From positions 16,368,001-16,432,000 of the forward strand of contig NC_016133.3 of the NCBI RefSeq assembly GCF_000005505.3: a DNA stretch of 64,000 nucleotides. Direction: 5' to 3'. The notes beneath the pieces were generated by a model that saw only the letters and a program-made list of their open reading frames with translations, made no database searches and had not been told where the DNA came from. Below, one piece after another: positions 42,032-52,469 of the stretch (within the stretch, counting starts at the first letter, position 1; every line of letters begins with the position of its first letter). Origin of the DNA: Brachypodium distachyon. Its lineage: Eukaryota; Streptophyta; Magnoliopsida; Poales; Poaceae. Both the position numbers and the translations under genes were made by a program.

Positions 42032-42124
42032 TACTCCCTCCATCTCAACATTTCAAAATAAGTGACGCGGATTTACATAAGAATTTATACAAATACACAT
42101 ACTTATTTTGAGACGGAGGAAGTA
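42032..42124. mobile_element. Stowaway MITE, 93 bp
   Basis: TACTCCCTCCATCTCAACAT..AAAATAAGTG and CACATACTTATTTTGAGACGGAGGAAGTA are inverted ends with TA flanks. It is a different subfamily from its neighbour at 42262. It lies immediately after repeat copy 6. Confidence 0.85.
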
Positions 42125-42261
42125 GATATATATGAACACATGTTCTGTGGGAGAGAAAACGCGACTCTGTCTTTGCTTGATCAGCCACGAACTAGATCCT
42201 TGGAGGTGTCACAGAGTAACTAGAGTACGTAGATCCTTTCGTGCATTTCGTTAGTGTTAAT

Positions 42262-42378
42262 TACTCCCTCTGATTCTAAATTATTGTCGAAATATTACAT
42301 GTATCTAGACGTTTTTTAAGAATAGATACATCCATATTTAGGCAAATTTAAGTCAAGAATTTAGAATCAGAGGGAGTA
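42262..42378. mobile_element. Stowaway MITE, 117 bp
   Basis: TACTCCCTCTGATTCTAAAT and ATTTAGAATCAGAGGGAGTA are perfect inverted 20-mers including the TA. Same subfamily as 15032, 40154 and 45351; this is the best preserved copy. It lies about 560 bp upstream of the P450 TATA box. Confidence 0.92.
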
Positions 42379-42930
42379 GCTGTGTAGGTGGCTGCTATGC
42401 AGAGAGCATTGACTTCATAACGTACTGTACGATAACAGATAAGTCTACATTACCTCTGAATTCAGGGGTGGTTCAGATTAACCTATGAATTCGAAAACTG
42501 TTTTGAATATCCCCTCAACTCTTAATTAATACCGTTTAGATTACCCTCTTCCCCATCTCTGGCTGGTTTGACCGGTTTTGATTGTCACGTAGCTCGCTGG
42601 TGCATGGCAACTTGGCATCTCGCCACAGCTCGCTGAATCTCCAGCCAAAACTTTATTGGTTTCACATACCATTAGAATCAACAATAATGCTAACATAGTA
42701 ATTCAATCAGTTCAAGTCCCATGCTCAGGAAACCGAGAGTTAAGTGCATGCACGCATGCTACTGCCAGTAGCAGCTAGCGTCTCTGCTTGCATCTCTCCT
42801 CGCCGATCGAACCGAGAGTAGTTGGGGGTTGTTTGTTGTGGTTCTCGGATTCTTCCGTTTCTTCTTAATGATGAAAGCGACGATTCTAAAGAAAGAGAGT
42901 ATTGCAAGAGTTTCCATATCGACCGGCTTC
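42379..42930. promoter_or_regulatory. Upstream region of the P450 gene
   Basis: Mixed-composition 5' flank with no other gene. Purine-rich stretches near 42880; no further control element can be named with confidence. Confidence 0.4.
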
Positions 42931-42934
42931 ATCT

Positions 42935-42942
42935 CTATAAAT
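42935..42942 (+). promoter_or_regulatory. Probable TATA box of the P450 gene
   Basis: CTATAAAT in TCTCTATAAATTC. Transcription would start near 42965-42972, which leaves a usable 5' UTR before ATG 43005 but almost none before ATG 42975. This supports the 43005 start. Confidence 0.55.
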
Positions 42943-43004
42943 TCAAGAATCTCACATGCACCTCTCTTCAATTCATGTCCACTACTTCTGCACGCCCAGT
43001 AACA

Positions 43005-44537
43005 ATGGCATTCTTATTCTTGCCAGGGCAACTCATCTCCACGCTTGCGCTACTACTCCTAGTTCTAGCTTTGTACATCATCAAGTGTAGTCGACCAAAG
43101 GATCCATTACAGCCGACGAACTGGCCAATAATCGGCGGTCTCCCTTTCATCGTCCACAACCTCCACGGATTGCACGACCATGTGACCGACGTCCTAGCTT
43201 CCTCAGGGTACAGTTTCAAGGTGACCATAGCCAGCATGGGGACCTTGGTAACCTGTGACCCAGCCAATGTGCGGCACATCTTCACCTCAAACCATGCAAA
43301 CTACCCCAAGGGCGAGGGCTTCGCCGACATCTTCGACGTGGTGAATGGCTCTCTGTTCACCGTCGACGGCGAATCCTGCCTCCGGCAACGTGCAACGTCC
43401 AACCGTGCTTTGAGCAGCCCGGGGTTTGTTGCCTTCACGACAAACTACTGCTGCGACAAGGTGGGGAAAGGCCTCCTACCCTTCTTGACCCGTGTGGCGA
43501 GAACCGGGAATCCGCTTGACATTAATGATCTCATGGGGAGGCTTGTTTTCGACTTGTACGCCACGTCCGTCTTCGGCGTGGACCCTGGTCTCCTATCCCT
43601 CGATATGCCTTCGGTGCACCTTGCGGCCATGGACACGGTCATGGAGGTGGGCTTCTTCCGGACAATTGTTCCGGCATTTTGCTGGAAATCGATGAGGCGC
43701 CTAAACATCGGTCCCGAGAGGAAGCTCGCCTCGGCGCAAGCGGTGCTTCGTAACTTCGCCATGGAAATGATTGAAAGGAGGAAGACCAGCGGTGCCCATA
43801 TTGCTCCCCAAGAACAAGCGACGGCTTCATCTGTGGACATCCTGTCAAACTTTATCCATGACCTCGACTACAATAATGATGATCTGCTCCAGGCAACACT
43901 CATCTTACATATGATTGCCGGTAGGGACACCATCGGCACAACCTTGCCATGGATCTTCTACAACCTTGCCAAGAACCCACATGTTGTGTCAAAGATACGC
44001 AATGAATTGGCGCCCATCGTGTCACGCAAACAAACCACTATTGCTAACGACCCTATGACGTTTGAGCCAGAGGAGGTCAAAGCCCTAGTCTATCTGCAAG
44101 CAAGCTTGTTGGAGACACTAAGGTTGTACCCTCCCATCCCTTTCGAGCGAAAGGAGGTGGCCGCCAGCGATGTGATGCCAAGTGGCCATGAGGTGTGTGC
44201 CAGGGACATCATCATCGTTTCCCTCTACTCCATGGGTAGAATGGAGGATGTGTGGGGGGCTGACTGCCGAGAATATAAGCCAGAGAGGTGGTTCTTAAAG
44301 GATGGAGCCATGCTTAGACATGTTCCCTCTCACAAGTTCTTGGCGTTCAACTCGGGGCCAAGGCTGTGCCTCGGTAAGAACATTGCTATCACACAGATGA
44401 AGACCATTGTCGCTTCGGTCGTGTGGAGTTTTGACATGGAGGTGTTAGGTGCTCAGGTGATCGTCGAGCCAAAGCTATCGTGTCTTCTGCAAATGAAAAA
44501 TGGGCTCAAGGTGAAAGTGAAGAAGCGAGAAATCTAA
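43005..44537 (+). CDS. Cytochrome P450, CYP86 clan (CYP96-like)
   Basis: Membrane-bound monooxygenase of the endoplasmic reticulum. The 510-residue protein from ATG 43005 (MAFLFLPGQL) is intronless, as is usual for CYP96. In order: hydrophobic anchor (about residues 6-25), hinge WPIIGGLPF, I-helix AGRDT at 305-309, ExxR as ETLR at 370-373, YKPERW, and the haem loop FNSGPRLCLGKN with the cysteine ligand at 455. All key residues are present and no stop interrupts the frame. An in-frame ATG at 42975 would add ten residues. CYP96 relatives hydroxylate very long alkanes or fatty acids in wax formation; some form alkaloid ring systems. The substrate here cannot be read from sequence. A decayed fragment of the same gene type lies at 45864-45965. 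Confidence 0.93.
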   Translation: MAFLFLPGQLISTLALLLLVLALYIIKCSRPKDPLQPTNWPIIGGLPFIVHNLHGLHDHVTDVLASSGYSFKVTIASMGTLVTCDPANVRHIFTSNHANYPKGEGFADIFDVVNGSLFTVDGESCLRQRATSNRALSSPGFVAFTTNYCCDKVGKGLLPFLTRVARTGNPLDINDLMGRLVFDLYATSVFGVDPGLLSLDMPSVHLAAMDTVMEVGFFRTIVPAFCWKSMRRLNIGPERKLASAQAVLRNFAMEMIERRKTSGAHIAPQEQATASSVDILSNFIHDLDYNNDDLLQATLILHMIAGRDTIGTTLPWIFYNLAKNPHVVSKIRNELAPIVSRKQTTIANDPMTFEPEEVKALVYLQASLLETLRLYPPIPFERKEVAASDVMPSGHEVCARDIIIVSLYSMGRMEDVWGADCREYKPERWFLKDGAMLRHVPSHKFLAFNSGPRLCLGKNIAITQMKTIVASVVWSFDMEVLGAQVIVEPKLSCLLQMKNGLKVKVKKREI

Positions 44538-44654
44538 TATCTAGGGATCTATGTTGGGCGTCCCAAAGAATAATGCAAGCGGTATATGTGCGCTTGTGGT
44601 GTTTCTCATGTATCTCACAAATATCTTGGGGTAATTGTAATACTGCATTCGCAC

Positions 44655-44660
44655 AATAAA
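44655..44660 (+). terminator. Probable polyadenylation signal of the P450 gene
   Basis: AATAAA 118 bases after the stop codon, in a T-rich 3' flank. Confidence 0.6.
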
Positions 44661-45350
44661 AATTTCATTTGTATATCTCGTTAAAAAGTATTCATAGATA
44701 AAACAGAAGTTTGACAACTTGCCATGGGTATTTCAAAAGTACAAACTGCGCCAGAAATGAAATCGATCCCGTTAATATCTCTAGAGGAACTCGGTCGATC
44801 TTCAACACTAACCGAGAACAACCCTTGGGCAGCTAGTCCAACAACGGTGTTTGACACATCAACACCTAGCTTCAACGTTTGGACGGATCAATTAATCGTC
44901 AGGGGAGAGGAGACTTGAAGAAGAAACTGAGGTGGGGAAGACATATGGTTGGCATGGACCCGATCTGTCATAATTTGGGGAAAACCGGAGGAAAACACTA
45001 GACGGGGCAATTTATGTCATAAATTTGATTAAACTGGGTAAGCTTATAGAACTTCTGTTAAACGGGGTATACTGTGTCACAAAAGTGAAATTAGGATGTA
45101 GAAAATGGAATTCTCTTTTAAAATAAATATTTGCTATGGTTAGCACCAGCCACATCTCAAGGTATCAATCATACATAAAAACTCAAGTTATCAGAAAGTC
45201 GCTTTTAACTTCAGGGGTGTAAGTGCAAAAAAAACTCAACTAACAGGTGGGCAAAGTTTTAACTTAGAAACGTGGGGGCCGTCTTCTTCTTCCTCCTCCG
45301 GCCGCTGTCTCGTCTCGCGCCCCTCGCTGCCTCCTCGCGGAACAAAATCC
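44661..45350. other. Intergenic sequence, no gene supported
   Basis: AT-rich with a GC-rich end near 45280-45340. Open frames around 44700-44900 on both strands have no known domain. Confidence 0.35.
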
Positions 45351-45479
45351 TATTCACTCCGTTTCATAATTCTTGTCGAAATATTACATGCATCTAAATG
45401 CTTTTTAGGAATAGATACATCCATTACATCCATTTTTAGTCAAATTTAAGACAAGAACTATTATAGAACAGAGGCAGTA
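45351..45479. mobile_element. Stowaway MITE, diverged
   Basis: TATTCACTCCGTTTCATAAT at the left and TTATAGAACAGAGGCAGTA at the right, with the ATTACATGCATCTAAATGC and GAATAGATACATCCA core of the subfamily. It carries a short duplicated CATCCATTACATCCAT in the centre. Confidence 0.75.
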
Positions 45480-45539
45480 CGCGTTAAGAGGCCTTCCATC
45501 TTCACCTAAAAAGATTGCCAAGTCTCTTGTCCCGTGCAC

Positions 45540-45990
45540 ATATGTCAGTGTGGACTGCACCGCGCACTAGTTCTGCCAAGTACGACGTGCGCTCCAACGC
45601 CTTCCGCCGGCTCTCCGTCTTCACCGTCGACACGTGGTGCTCGTCCGGCACCGTGGCGCGCGATGGCACCGTCGTCCGGCCAGACCGGCGGCTGGAACGG
45701 CGGCTACCGCAATGCGCGGACCATGCGCGCCTGCGTCGACGACACCTGCGACTGGAACGAGACGCAGGACGCGCTCGCCGTGAACCGATGGTACGCCACC
45801 AACCAGATCCTCCCAGACGGCCGCGCCTTCATTGTCGGCGACCGGAGGCACTTCAGGTACGAGTTCTTGCCAGAGCAAACTCATCTACACGCATGTGCTT
45901 CTTCTAGTTCTAGCTTACAGCAGATCAAAGAATCCAGTGCTGCCAACGGGCTGGCCAATAATCGGTACTATTGGACATGTCAGGATCAGG
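45540..45990 (+). pseudogene. Chimeric pseudogene: glyoxal-oxidase-like fragment fused to a P450 anchor fragment
   Basis: Bases 45548-45863 read like plant glyoxal oxidase/galactose-oxidase-like proteins: VDCTAH, KYDVRSNAFRRLSVFTVDT, WCSSGTVARDGTVV, then in another frame GGWNGG, RACVDDTCDW, RWYATNQILPDGRAFIVG, FRYEF. It is broken by TAG at 45568 and by what looks like a 4-bp insertion (CGGC) at about 45677. From 45864 the sequence instead matches the start of the neighbouring P450 (43017-43140): TTCTTGCCAG.GCAA.CTCA, CTCCTAGTTCTAGCTT, then TGGCCAATAATCGG, after which homology ends. The junction falls on TTCTTGCCAG, which fits both partners. Only fragments of both genes exist, so no function is expected. 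Confidence 0.75.
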
Positions 45991-46131
45991 ACGTACTCGA
46001 AACAGCGGGAACACGTACGTGCTCCTAGATGTTAGGCATGTGCGAAGTAAATTTCATGACAATGTGGTTATGTCTAAGGTCAACAAGGGCCGTTAGACTT
46101 AGACCATGAGAGAAGCTCATGTTTAAGGGAA

Positions 46132-46470
46132 GGGTTTTTTATTTCTGTGTCCCTCGTCCCTTAGCTGTACTCAGAAATACACAGGTTTCATAATTGTGCT
46201 CGCTTCTAGACTTGTTCGCTTTCTGCTTCCTCGCAAATGCCCTAACGGAGCAACTGCTAACGGTCAAGCCCCTTTGACCGTTTGCTTCCGACGGGTGGGC
46301 CGCCGGTAGTGCTGACAGGTGGGGCCGGAGCCACGTTTCTGGCGTGTGGGGCTGCAAGGAGACCGTGCAAGCGGGCAGGACTTAACGGGTCTGGTTACCT
46401 TACATGCGGGCCACGTCCGTGCGTCCTGATAGGTGGGGCGGTCATCGTTAATTAATGACAGGTGGGCTGA
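46132..46470. repeat. Left terminal inverted repeat of MULE A
   Basis: Pairs with about 52470-52817. It is followed up to 46570 by four or five copies of the ATGACAGGTGGG(C/A) motif, which also occurs in the right end. Confidence 0.85.
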
Positions 46471-46702
46471 GGAAAGGGGGACCGCTGGGGCCGAGCCAGA
46501 GGATGACAGGTGGGCCGAGCCAAAGGATGACAGGTAGGACAAGACTTCAGATGACAGGCGGGGCTAGTGTCATCTTTTCTTACATGTGGAGCCTACTTGC
46601 TCTCCTTTACTCTCATCCAAATCCCGACCAGAACCCTAAATTGGCGGAGGATGGCGGCGGCGCTGAGGCTAGTAGGTGTGTAGAAATGAACGGGAGGCGG
46701 CG

Positions 46703-47601
46703 ATGGCGAGCACTAACCCACCTCCGTACCACAACGTCGGTAGCTGCCGCCGATTTGAGGAGGAGATATTTTGCCGCGGGGAGTCTGATATCTGGCCCGA
46801 TGTGGCCGAGATAGTGATTTCCCGCACCTCAAGAATGGAAGAGAAGGCGGCGAGGCTGCGAGGTAAAGCCGTCATTCCTACCATCCATACAGGATCAACG
46901 CTCAATCTGCCGGCCACTTCGGGTGAAGAGGTCATGGCAGCTCTGAACTAGCGCCGCAACTTCAAAAGGGGAGTGCGCATCATGGTATGTCTTGCGCCCG
47001 GCAAGTTTTTGATTCGCTTTGATTCGAGTGATGATTGCACGGCAGCGGTGATGCAATCGATGCGCATCAGGTGCCCTGCCAGCGACATCTCGTTTCGCCC
47101 CTGGACCTCCATCTTCCGTGGAGAGGAATCAAAACTGCCTTTTAGCTGTGTTCTTAGCTTGGATGGACTGATGGAGGATGCGCAAGAGCTGGAATTTGTG
47201 AAGAATTTGATTAATCAGCTAGGAGATGAGTTCGTGGCAATTCTGCGTAGGACTGATCCACGCTGCGTGAAGCTCAGGCATGAATGCGTGATCCTTGTGC
47301 CATCCCGAAGCGGTTGCTGATGAGAGTGCCTACTTCGGCCACACAACCAGCTCCTGAATGTGCTGATGAGCTCATTGATGACTCAATTGCAGCGGGGACA
47401 GAACCAGAAACCAGACGTGCTGTGTCGTTCGGGGTCATCGTCCACGTCCATGAAGTGGTCGATAGGTTTCATCTTCTTACTGATGGTTCAGACCACAACA
47501 ACAGGGACTACTCTGATTCTTTTTCAAATGATGAAGCTTATCTGGACTATGGTGGTTCTGGGAATACCGCGAGGAGATCTCACTCGCCTCCATGAGTTCC
47601 C
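46703..47601 (+). pseudogene. DUF4283-like transposon-associated gene, broken
   Basis: From ATG 46703 (MASTNPPPYHNVGSCRRFEE) the frame runs to 47320 with one internal stop, TAG at 46949. The stretch KFLIRFDSSDDC, MRIRCPASDISFRPWTSIFR resembles the DUF4283-type proteins often found in grass transposons, thought to be nucleic-acid binding. After a stop at about 47318 the family-typical continuation (FGVIVHVHEVVDRFHLL, then a D/S-rich tail) is in another frame (to 47595). So there is at least one nonsense and one frameshift lesion. It lies just inside the left TIR and reads inward. The family assignment is by pattern, not by search. Confidence 0.6.
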
Positions 47602-48149
47602 CTGTTTTGCTGGCGCTGTAGATGGCTCAGGTCCTCCAAAAGGAGGGGTTAATCCATGTTGATGTTGTCTTCTGTTTAATCCATGTTGATTTTGATGTAT
47701 GTTGTCTATGTATTAGTTTGTTGTTCGAAGACTACCTATTTGTACTGATCAAGAGCAGGTTGTTGCTGTTTATCTGAACCTGGGCATGTATAGTTATCAG
47801 CACTTATCATTTCCTATGAATGTCTTTCGCAATTTAACTTCCTCCAAATTGATTTCTGACTGCACAAATGAATAGCAAATGGAAAGTTATGCAAAATTAC
47901 AAAATTTCAATATGTTTTCAGAAGGTTGACTTTTGTTGACCAAGGAATTTATAGTGACATTTGGCTGTCACAGCCCACCCAAATGGACAATTTTGGAGAA
48001 AACTTAGAAAGTGAACTTGTTCCAAATTGATTTTAGATTGCACAAATGGAATCCGAATGGAAATTTATGCAAGATGACCAAATTTCAACTTGTTTCGTGA
48101 AGGTTGACTTTAGTTGACCAGGGAAAAAATAGCCACATTTGGTTGTCCC
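47602..48149. other. AT-rich interior of MULE A
   Basis: Non-coding. Words such as AGGTTGACTTTTGTTGACCA and TTTAGTTGACCAGGG recur here and, inverted, in MULE B near 55560 (GGTCAGCAAAAGTCAACTTT), showing a shared interior. Confidence 0.55.
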
Positions 48150-49715
48150 AGCACACCAAAATGGCTGCAGTTGGAAGAACCCTCAAGATTCGACCTTCTC
48201 CAAATTATTTTTTGATTGCACCAATAGAAAGTACATCAAAGTTATGAACACTACTGAAATTTCAAACCCATTTGAGAAAGTTGACTTCGCGTTGACCAGG
48301 ATTAATTTAAATCCACTCAAATCCATTCAAATCTGCAAAACTAAAGAGTTTTTTTGAACTTTTCTTCGAGGAGTCAAGTACTAACAATGTTTGTATACTT
48401 CCAATAGTTGTTCCACAACTTCAAATCATGTATGTCGTATCATTTTGGCCCAAACACAACAAATTTAACTGGATTTGAAATTCAAAAAATATGAAAAAAC
48501 GTCCAAATTGAAAATGCTTTTGCATACATGCAATACATATCCAAATGTTATTAGTGTGCCAAATTTTACAAGATTTGGACAAAGTTTTAAATTCAAATGT
48601 CAAAATGAGTTCATTTCTCCAACATCCCCCTATGTGGTGCAATGTACATGAAGTACATTGTGAAATTTAGATAATGCTCTGATATTTTTTATGTGATGAA
48701 GTATCACTAAAAATTGACAATTGCATAAAATCATAATTTTCGGACAACTTTTTCATGTTATTAACATTTTTATACTTTTGAGTTAAGTGTAAATCACAGT
48801 AATGAAGTTATAGAACATTTAATTTTCATTTCTGAAATGGTTTGCTAATTTTTGAATATCAAATTAACTAAAATTTGCTTGTTTTCACATTTTTGATGTC
48901 AAACGTGTGCAATACTAATCCTAGAAGATTTAGACAGCTTTGTGAGTGTATCACAAGTGTTTCCACCAAATATGAGATTTTTTGGACTTGGGATACTATA
49001 TCTTCGTACATTCTTTGAATTTTTGAGTTTATTTTAAAAAAATACATAAACCCATCGAACTCAACGGAATGATGAGAAAATCGATGATGAAAAGTTATGT
49101 CTGCACCATACAAGTCGAGCAAAATTGGATTCCATCCGGTTCAGTCCAATTTCAAACCTATTTGTGCATGAAAACATGAATTTCAGCAAACCAAAATGGC
49201 CGTAGGTGGAAGAACCCCCAAGATTCGACCATCTCCAAATTATTTTCTGATTGCACCAATAGAAAGTACATCAAAAGTTAAAAACACAGTTAAAATTTCA
49301 AACCCATTTGAGAAAGTTGACTTCGCGTTGAGCAGGATTTAAATCCATTCAAATCTGCAAAAGTAAAGAGTTTTTTTGAACTTTTCTTTGAGGAGTCAAG
49401 TACTAACAATGTTTGCGTACTTCCAATAGCTATTCCACAACTTCAAATCATGTATGTCGTATCATTTTGGCACAAACACAACAAATTTAAATGAATTTGA
49501 AATTCAAAAAAATATGAAAACACGTCCAAATTGAAAATGCTTTTGCATACATGCAATACATACCAAATGTGCTTAGTGTGCCAAATTTTACAAGATTTGG
49601 ACAAAGTTTTAAATCCAAATGTCAGAATGAGTTCATTTCTCCAACATCTCCGTGAGGTGTTTCAGAAACACCTTAGGGAGATGTGGTGCAATGTACATGA
49701 AGTAAATTCTGAAAT
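48150..49715. repeat. Direct repeat of about 520 bp inside MULE A
   Basis: 48150-48665 and 49185-49715 are highly similar: CAAGATTCGACC.TCTCCAAA, GACTTCGCGTTGA.CAGGAT, GGAGTCAAGTACTAACAATG, CAAATCATGTATGTCGTATC, GTGCAATGTACATGAAGTA. The second copy has an extra GAGGTGTTTCAGAAACACCT insertion, itself a perfect palindrome. The spacer between the copies is AT-rich. Confidence 0.85.
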
Positions 49716-50154
49716 TTAGATAATGTTCTGATTTTTTTACGTGATGAATGTATCACTAAATATTGACACTTGCAGGAAATCGTAATTTTCGGACAAATAT
49801 TTCATATTATTAACATTATTATACTATTGAGTTAACTGCAAATCATAGTAATCAAGGTATAAAACATTTAATTTTTATTGAAACCTATGTGTTTGCGTTC
49901 TAATAGGTTACAATGGGTCCAATGGACCTTTCTTAAATTAATTTCTTGTCGTAAATGTATTGAAAAAAGTGATTTTTCATTTAATGCCGAAATGTGCTGA
50001 AAATCCAAAATATGTACGAAATATAGTAAAATTGCTCTAGAAATTCTGAAATTCTTTGAGAAGAACAAGTAACATGTAAGGTTATCAAACAAAATTCTTA
50101 TATGTTCTAAACCTTTATTTACAAACGCTTTGGACCCAACACTTGAAAATTGGA
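49716..50154. other. AT-rich interior of MULE A, no gene
   Basis: Non-coding; no features recognised beyond general similarity in style to the interior of MULE B. Confidence 0.4.
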
Positions 50155-50395
50155 TGAAACTCTATCAGTGGCGGGAAAAGCCCGCCACAGATGTAAGCCT
50201 GCCACCCGACACTGATAATTATGGCCGGTTCGGACATGGATCCCCTGACGTACGTTACCCTGCAGTTTGGTCACTGGCAGGTGAGCCTCATGCCTGACAA
50301 CCCCACATGTCAGTGACTCTATGTCACGGGACGCTACGTCAGAGGATCTCCTTCCGGTTCTAGGCCTATCTGACAAGCTACTGCTCATTTTTTTT
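50155..50395. mobile_element. CACTA subterminal fragment inside MULE A
   Basis: TATCAGTGGCGGGAAAAGCC, CGCCACAGATG, then CACCCGACACTGATAATTAT resemble the CATCAGTGGCGGGC/GCCCGCCACTGATG repeats of the CACTA at 20621-22346. The CACTA tips are missing, so this is a truncated fragment or a capture. Confidence 0.5.
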
Positions 50396-50587
50396 CAAAC
50401 TCTTTACAGTGACTTGTAATCAAACTCACTTTTTTTAGTGTTTGTTGCATTATTATTTTCAGTGTTTGTTGCATTATTATTTTTAGTATTTTTGCATTAT
50501 CAACGATTCTTGCGGGTCATATAGAAATTCGAATGGATCTTGAAAATACACACACACACACACATATTATAGTTCATCTCTCCAGCA

Positions 50588-51181
50588 TCACATATAGAAA
50601 TATATAAAAAAGGAAAAATACATATGGAATTTTATTCCACGCTCCTGGCCGGTGATGTTCTCCAAGGCCTTGGTACATGTCTCCAGTATACCGATCAACG
50701 ATCGGAGCACTTCCACAGAGACTTGTACCGTCGGCGGCGGCGGCGGAGGCGGCAAGGGTGGCGGTGGCGTTGGCAACAAAGGTGGCGGCGACGCACGGCG
50801 TGACGGTGGGGCCATAGGAGCTGCTGGAGGCGCCGTCGGTGGAGGAGGTGGTGGCGGTGGTGCAGGTTGCGGGGCCGGTTGACGTACCACCGGCGGAGGA
50901 GTAGGCTGGGCCGACGATGGAGACACGGCCTTCTTTGTACGGCCGCCTCGCTTGACGCCAAACATTGGCAGAGACGGAGGTGGTGTCGGAGTTCGACGCC
51001 GTGGTGGAGACCGGCGGCGTCCACGACCACGGCGGCCACTGCAGCGCCGCCTACTATGGACTTCATCTTCGTCCGATGAAGTCAAGAATGCCGTCCGTCG
51101 GTACGGACTCTCTCCGTCGAGCTCCCTATTCTCCGCTTGAATGGAGGAGCACGGGAAGGAGTCCCCAGACCACCGCGCCAT
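50588..51181 (-). CDS. Proline-rich protein carried by MULE A, unrecognised
   Basis: An intact 197-residue frame from ATG 51181. The amino part is polar with a RRTAFLTSSDEDEVHSRRR block, followed by an Arg-rich segment (GRRGRGRRRSPPRRR), KRGGRTKKAV (possible nuclear signal), about 80 residues of poly-proline/alanine, and a leucine-rich helix VSVEVLRSLIGILETCTKAL. I do not recognise the family. It is transcribed divergently from the 51548-52111 pseudogene. MULE B has a gene in the mirrored position (53716-54190). It could be captured host sequence or a native MULE gene. The long proline run makes chance openness possible, but the regular amino and carboxy ends argue for real coding. Confidence 0.5.
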   Translation of the reverse strand: MARWSGDSFPCSSIQAENRELDGESPYRRTAFLTSSDEDEVHSRRRCSGRRGRGRRRSPPRRRTPTPPPSLPMFGVKRGGRTKKAVSPSSAQPTPPPVVRQPAPQPAPPPPPPPPTAPPAAPMAPPSRRASPPPLLPTPPPPLPPPPPPPTVQVSVEVLRSLIGILETCTKALENITGQERGIKFHMYFSFFIYFYM

Positions 51182-51547
51182 GTCGAAGGATCTTTGGTAT
51201 CAGGGAAGAAGGCTAGATGGAAAGGTCGAATGATGACACGGAATATATAGGCACATAGCTCTTTCGAGAGACTTCTGCACACCTCCGCAAGTCAAGCTCC
51301 CTATTAATTATGGAATATTTAAGGCCAGAGGGCGTGCGGGAACACATCAGTTTCCCATGCAAGTCCCTGCAACTGCCCACGCACGCCGGTTTCCCATGCA
51401 AGGCCGCCACGCACCCCTCCGCAAGTCAAACCGCTCTGGCGTAGAGTCCCCGAGCATTCATGCAAACCGCTTTCAAAGCCCACCAACAAACACTCATCAC
51501 CGGAAACCACTCCCCTTCCCCTTACCATCGCTATTTAACCCGGCGCC

Positions 51548-52111
51548 ATGGAACTACTTCTTTCTATTCTTCTCCTTCTTCTACACATCTTCACCTCTCT
51601 CTACTTCTTCTGTGCGGTTAACCGACGGGCAATGCCATTCCAAGGCCACACCTTCAACCCGCCGCCCTCACGGAGGAGCGGTTGTACCCACCGGGCGTGC
51701 TTGTGGAGTGTACGCTCCAAGTGGGGGCGATGTCGCGCAGCAGGAGCCCGATGGCGCTGGTCAGGGACTTCCTCCACACCGGTTTCTTACACCGGGAGGC
51801 CGTAGGCCCTCCAATGTACCGCGTGGAGCACCAACACGGCACCGCCTAGTGCCGTGTATGGCGTCGACACGGCCATCCTAGTGCACCTCACCAACAGCCA
51901 CGACGCTGAGTACCTCCTTGGCCGCGTGTACTGGTGTGGATGCGAGTTTATCGCATTCACGATGTACACCGTGTACACCAACACGGCAAACACGTTCCCC
52001 CACGCCGGCCAGATGCACGGCCTCCCGTACGTCGTGCCGGAGGTGGCGCCTGTGGATGGGCCTGCCGAGTCGGGCGTGGCAGCGCGGGAGGAAGCCGGCG
52101 CCCAGGAGTGA
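51548..52111 (+). pseudogene. HLTNSHD-family protein carried by MULE A, broken
   Basis: Three pieces lie in different frames. An amino part begins with ATG 51548 and a hydrophobic leader (MELLLSILLLLLHIFTSLYF). A middle part reads RLYPPGVLVECTLQVGAMSR, SPMALVRDFLHTGFLHREAV, PPMYRV and ends at TAG about 51848. The carboxy part reads AILVHLTNSHDAEYLLGRVY, WCGCEFIAFTMYTVYTNTAN and ends at TGA 52111. The carboxy block is nearly identical to one in MULE B (53420-53592). No known domain is recognised. The frames need at least two shifts to join, so this copy is dead. Confidence 0.6.
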
Positions 52112-52469
52112 TCGGCCGCGTCGTTTTATATGAATGCCGTTAATTATAAAGTTTTATATGAATGCGTTAATTGTTAGAATTTGCACTTCATGTTTTATGA
52201 CGATGAACCGCTTTATTGAACTGCGTGTGATGTGATTGCTTCCATAATTGTGATTGTAAAGTTTATTTCTGTGTAAAACAAACAAGTGTAGCCTCGGGTA
52301 GAATTTGCTTTCTTCGATTAGGCTATGTAGACGCCGCTTCCCTTCGCAAGTCTCGCCGGCGAGCCCACGGAGGCGTATCTGGCGGGCCCGTTGCCAGGGC
52401 GAGCACGGAGGCGTATTTGGCGGGGGCGGGGCGTATTTGGGAAAGGGATGAGAGAGATAGGCGACGGAC
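52112..52469. other. 3' flank between the HLTNSHD pseudogene and the right TIR of MULE A
   Basis: Non-coding. GC-rich from 52320 with a duplicated GAGGCGTAT(C/T)TGGCGGG (about 52370, 52411). Confidence 0.45.

Noticed and set aside
42822..43004. Upstream extension of the P450 frame by 61 codons
   Set aside because: It begins with TTG, overlaps the probable TATA box and would precede the membrane anchor, which is not found in this family.
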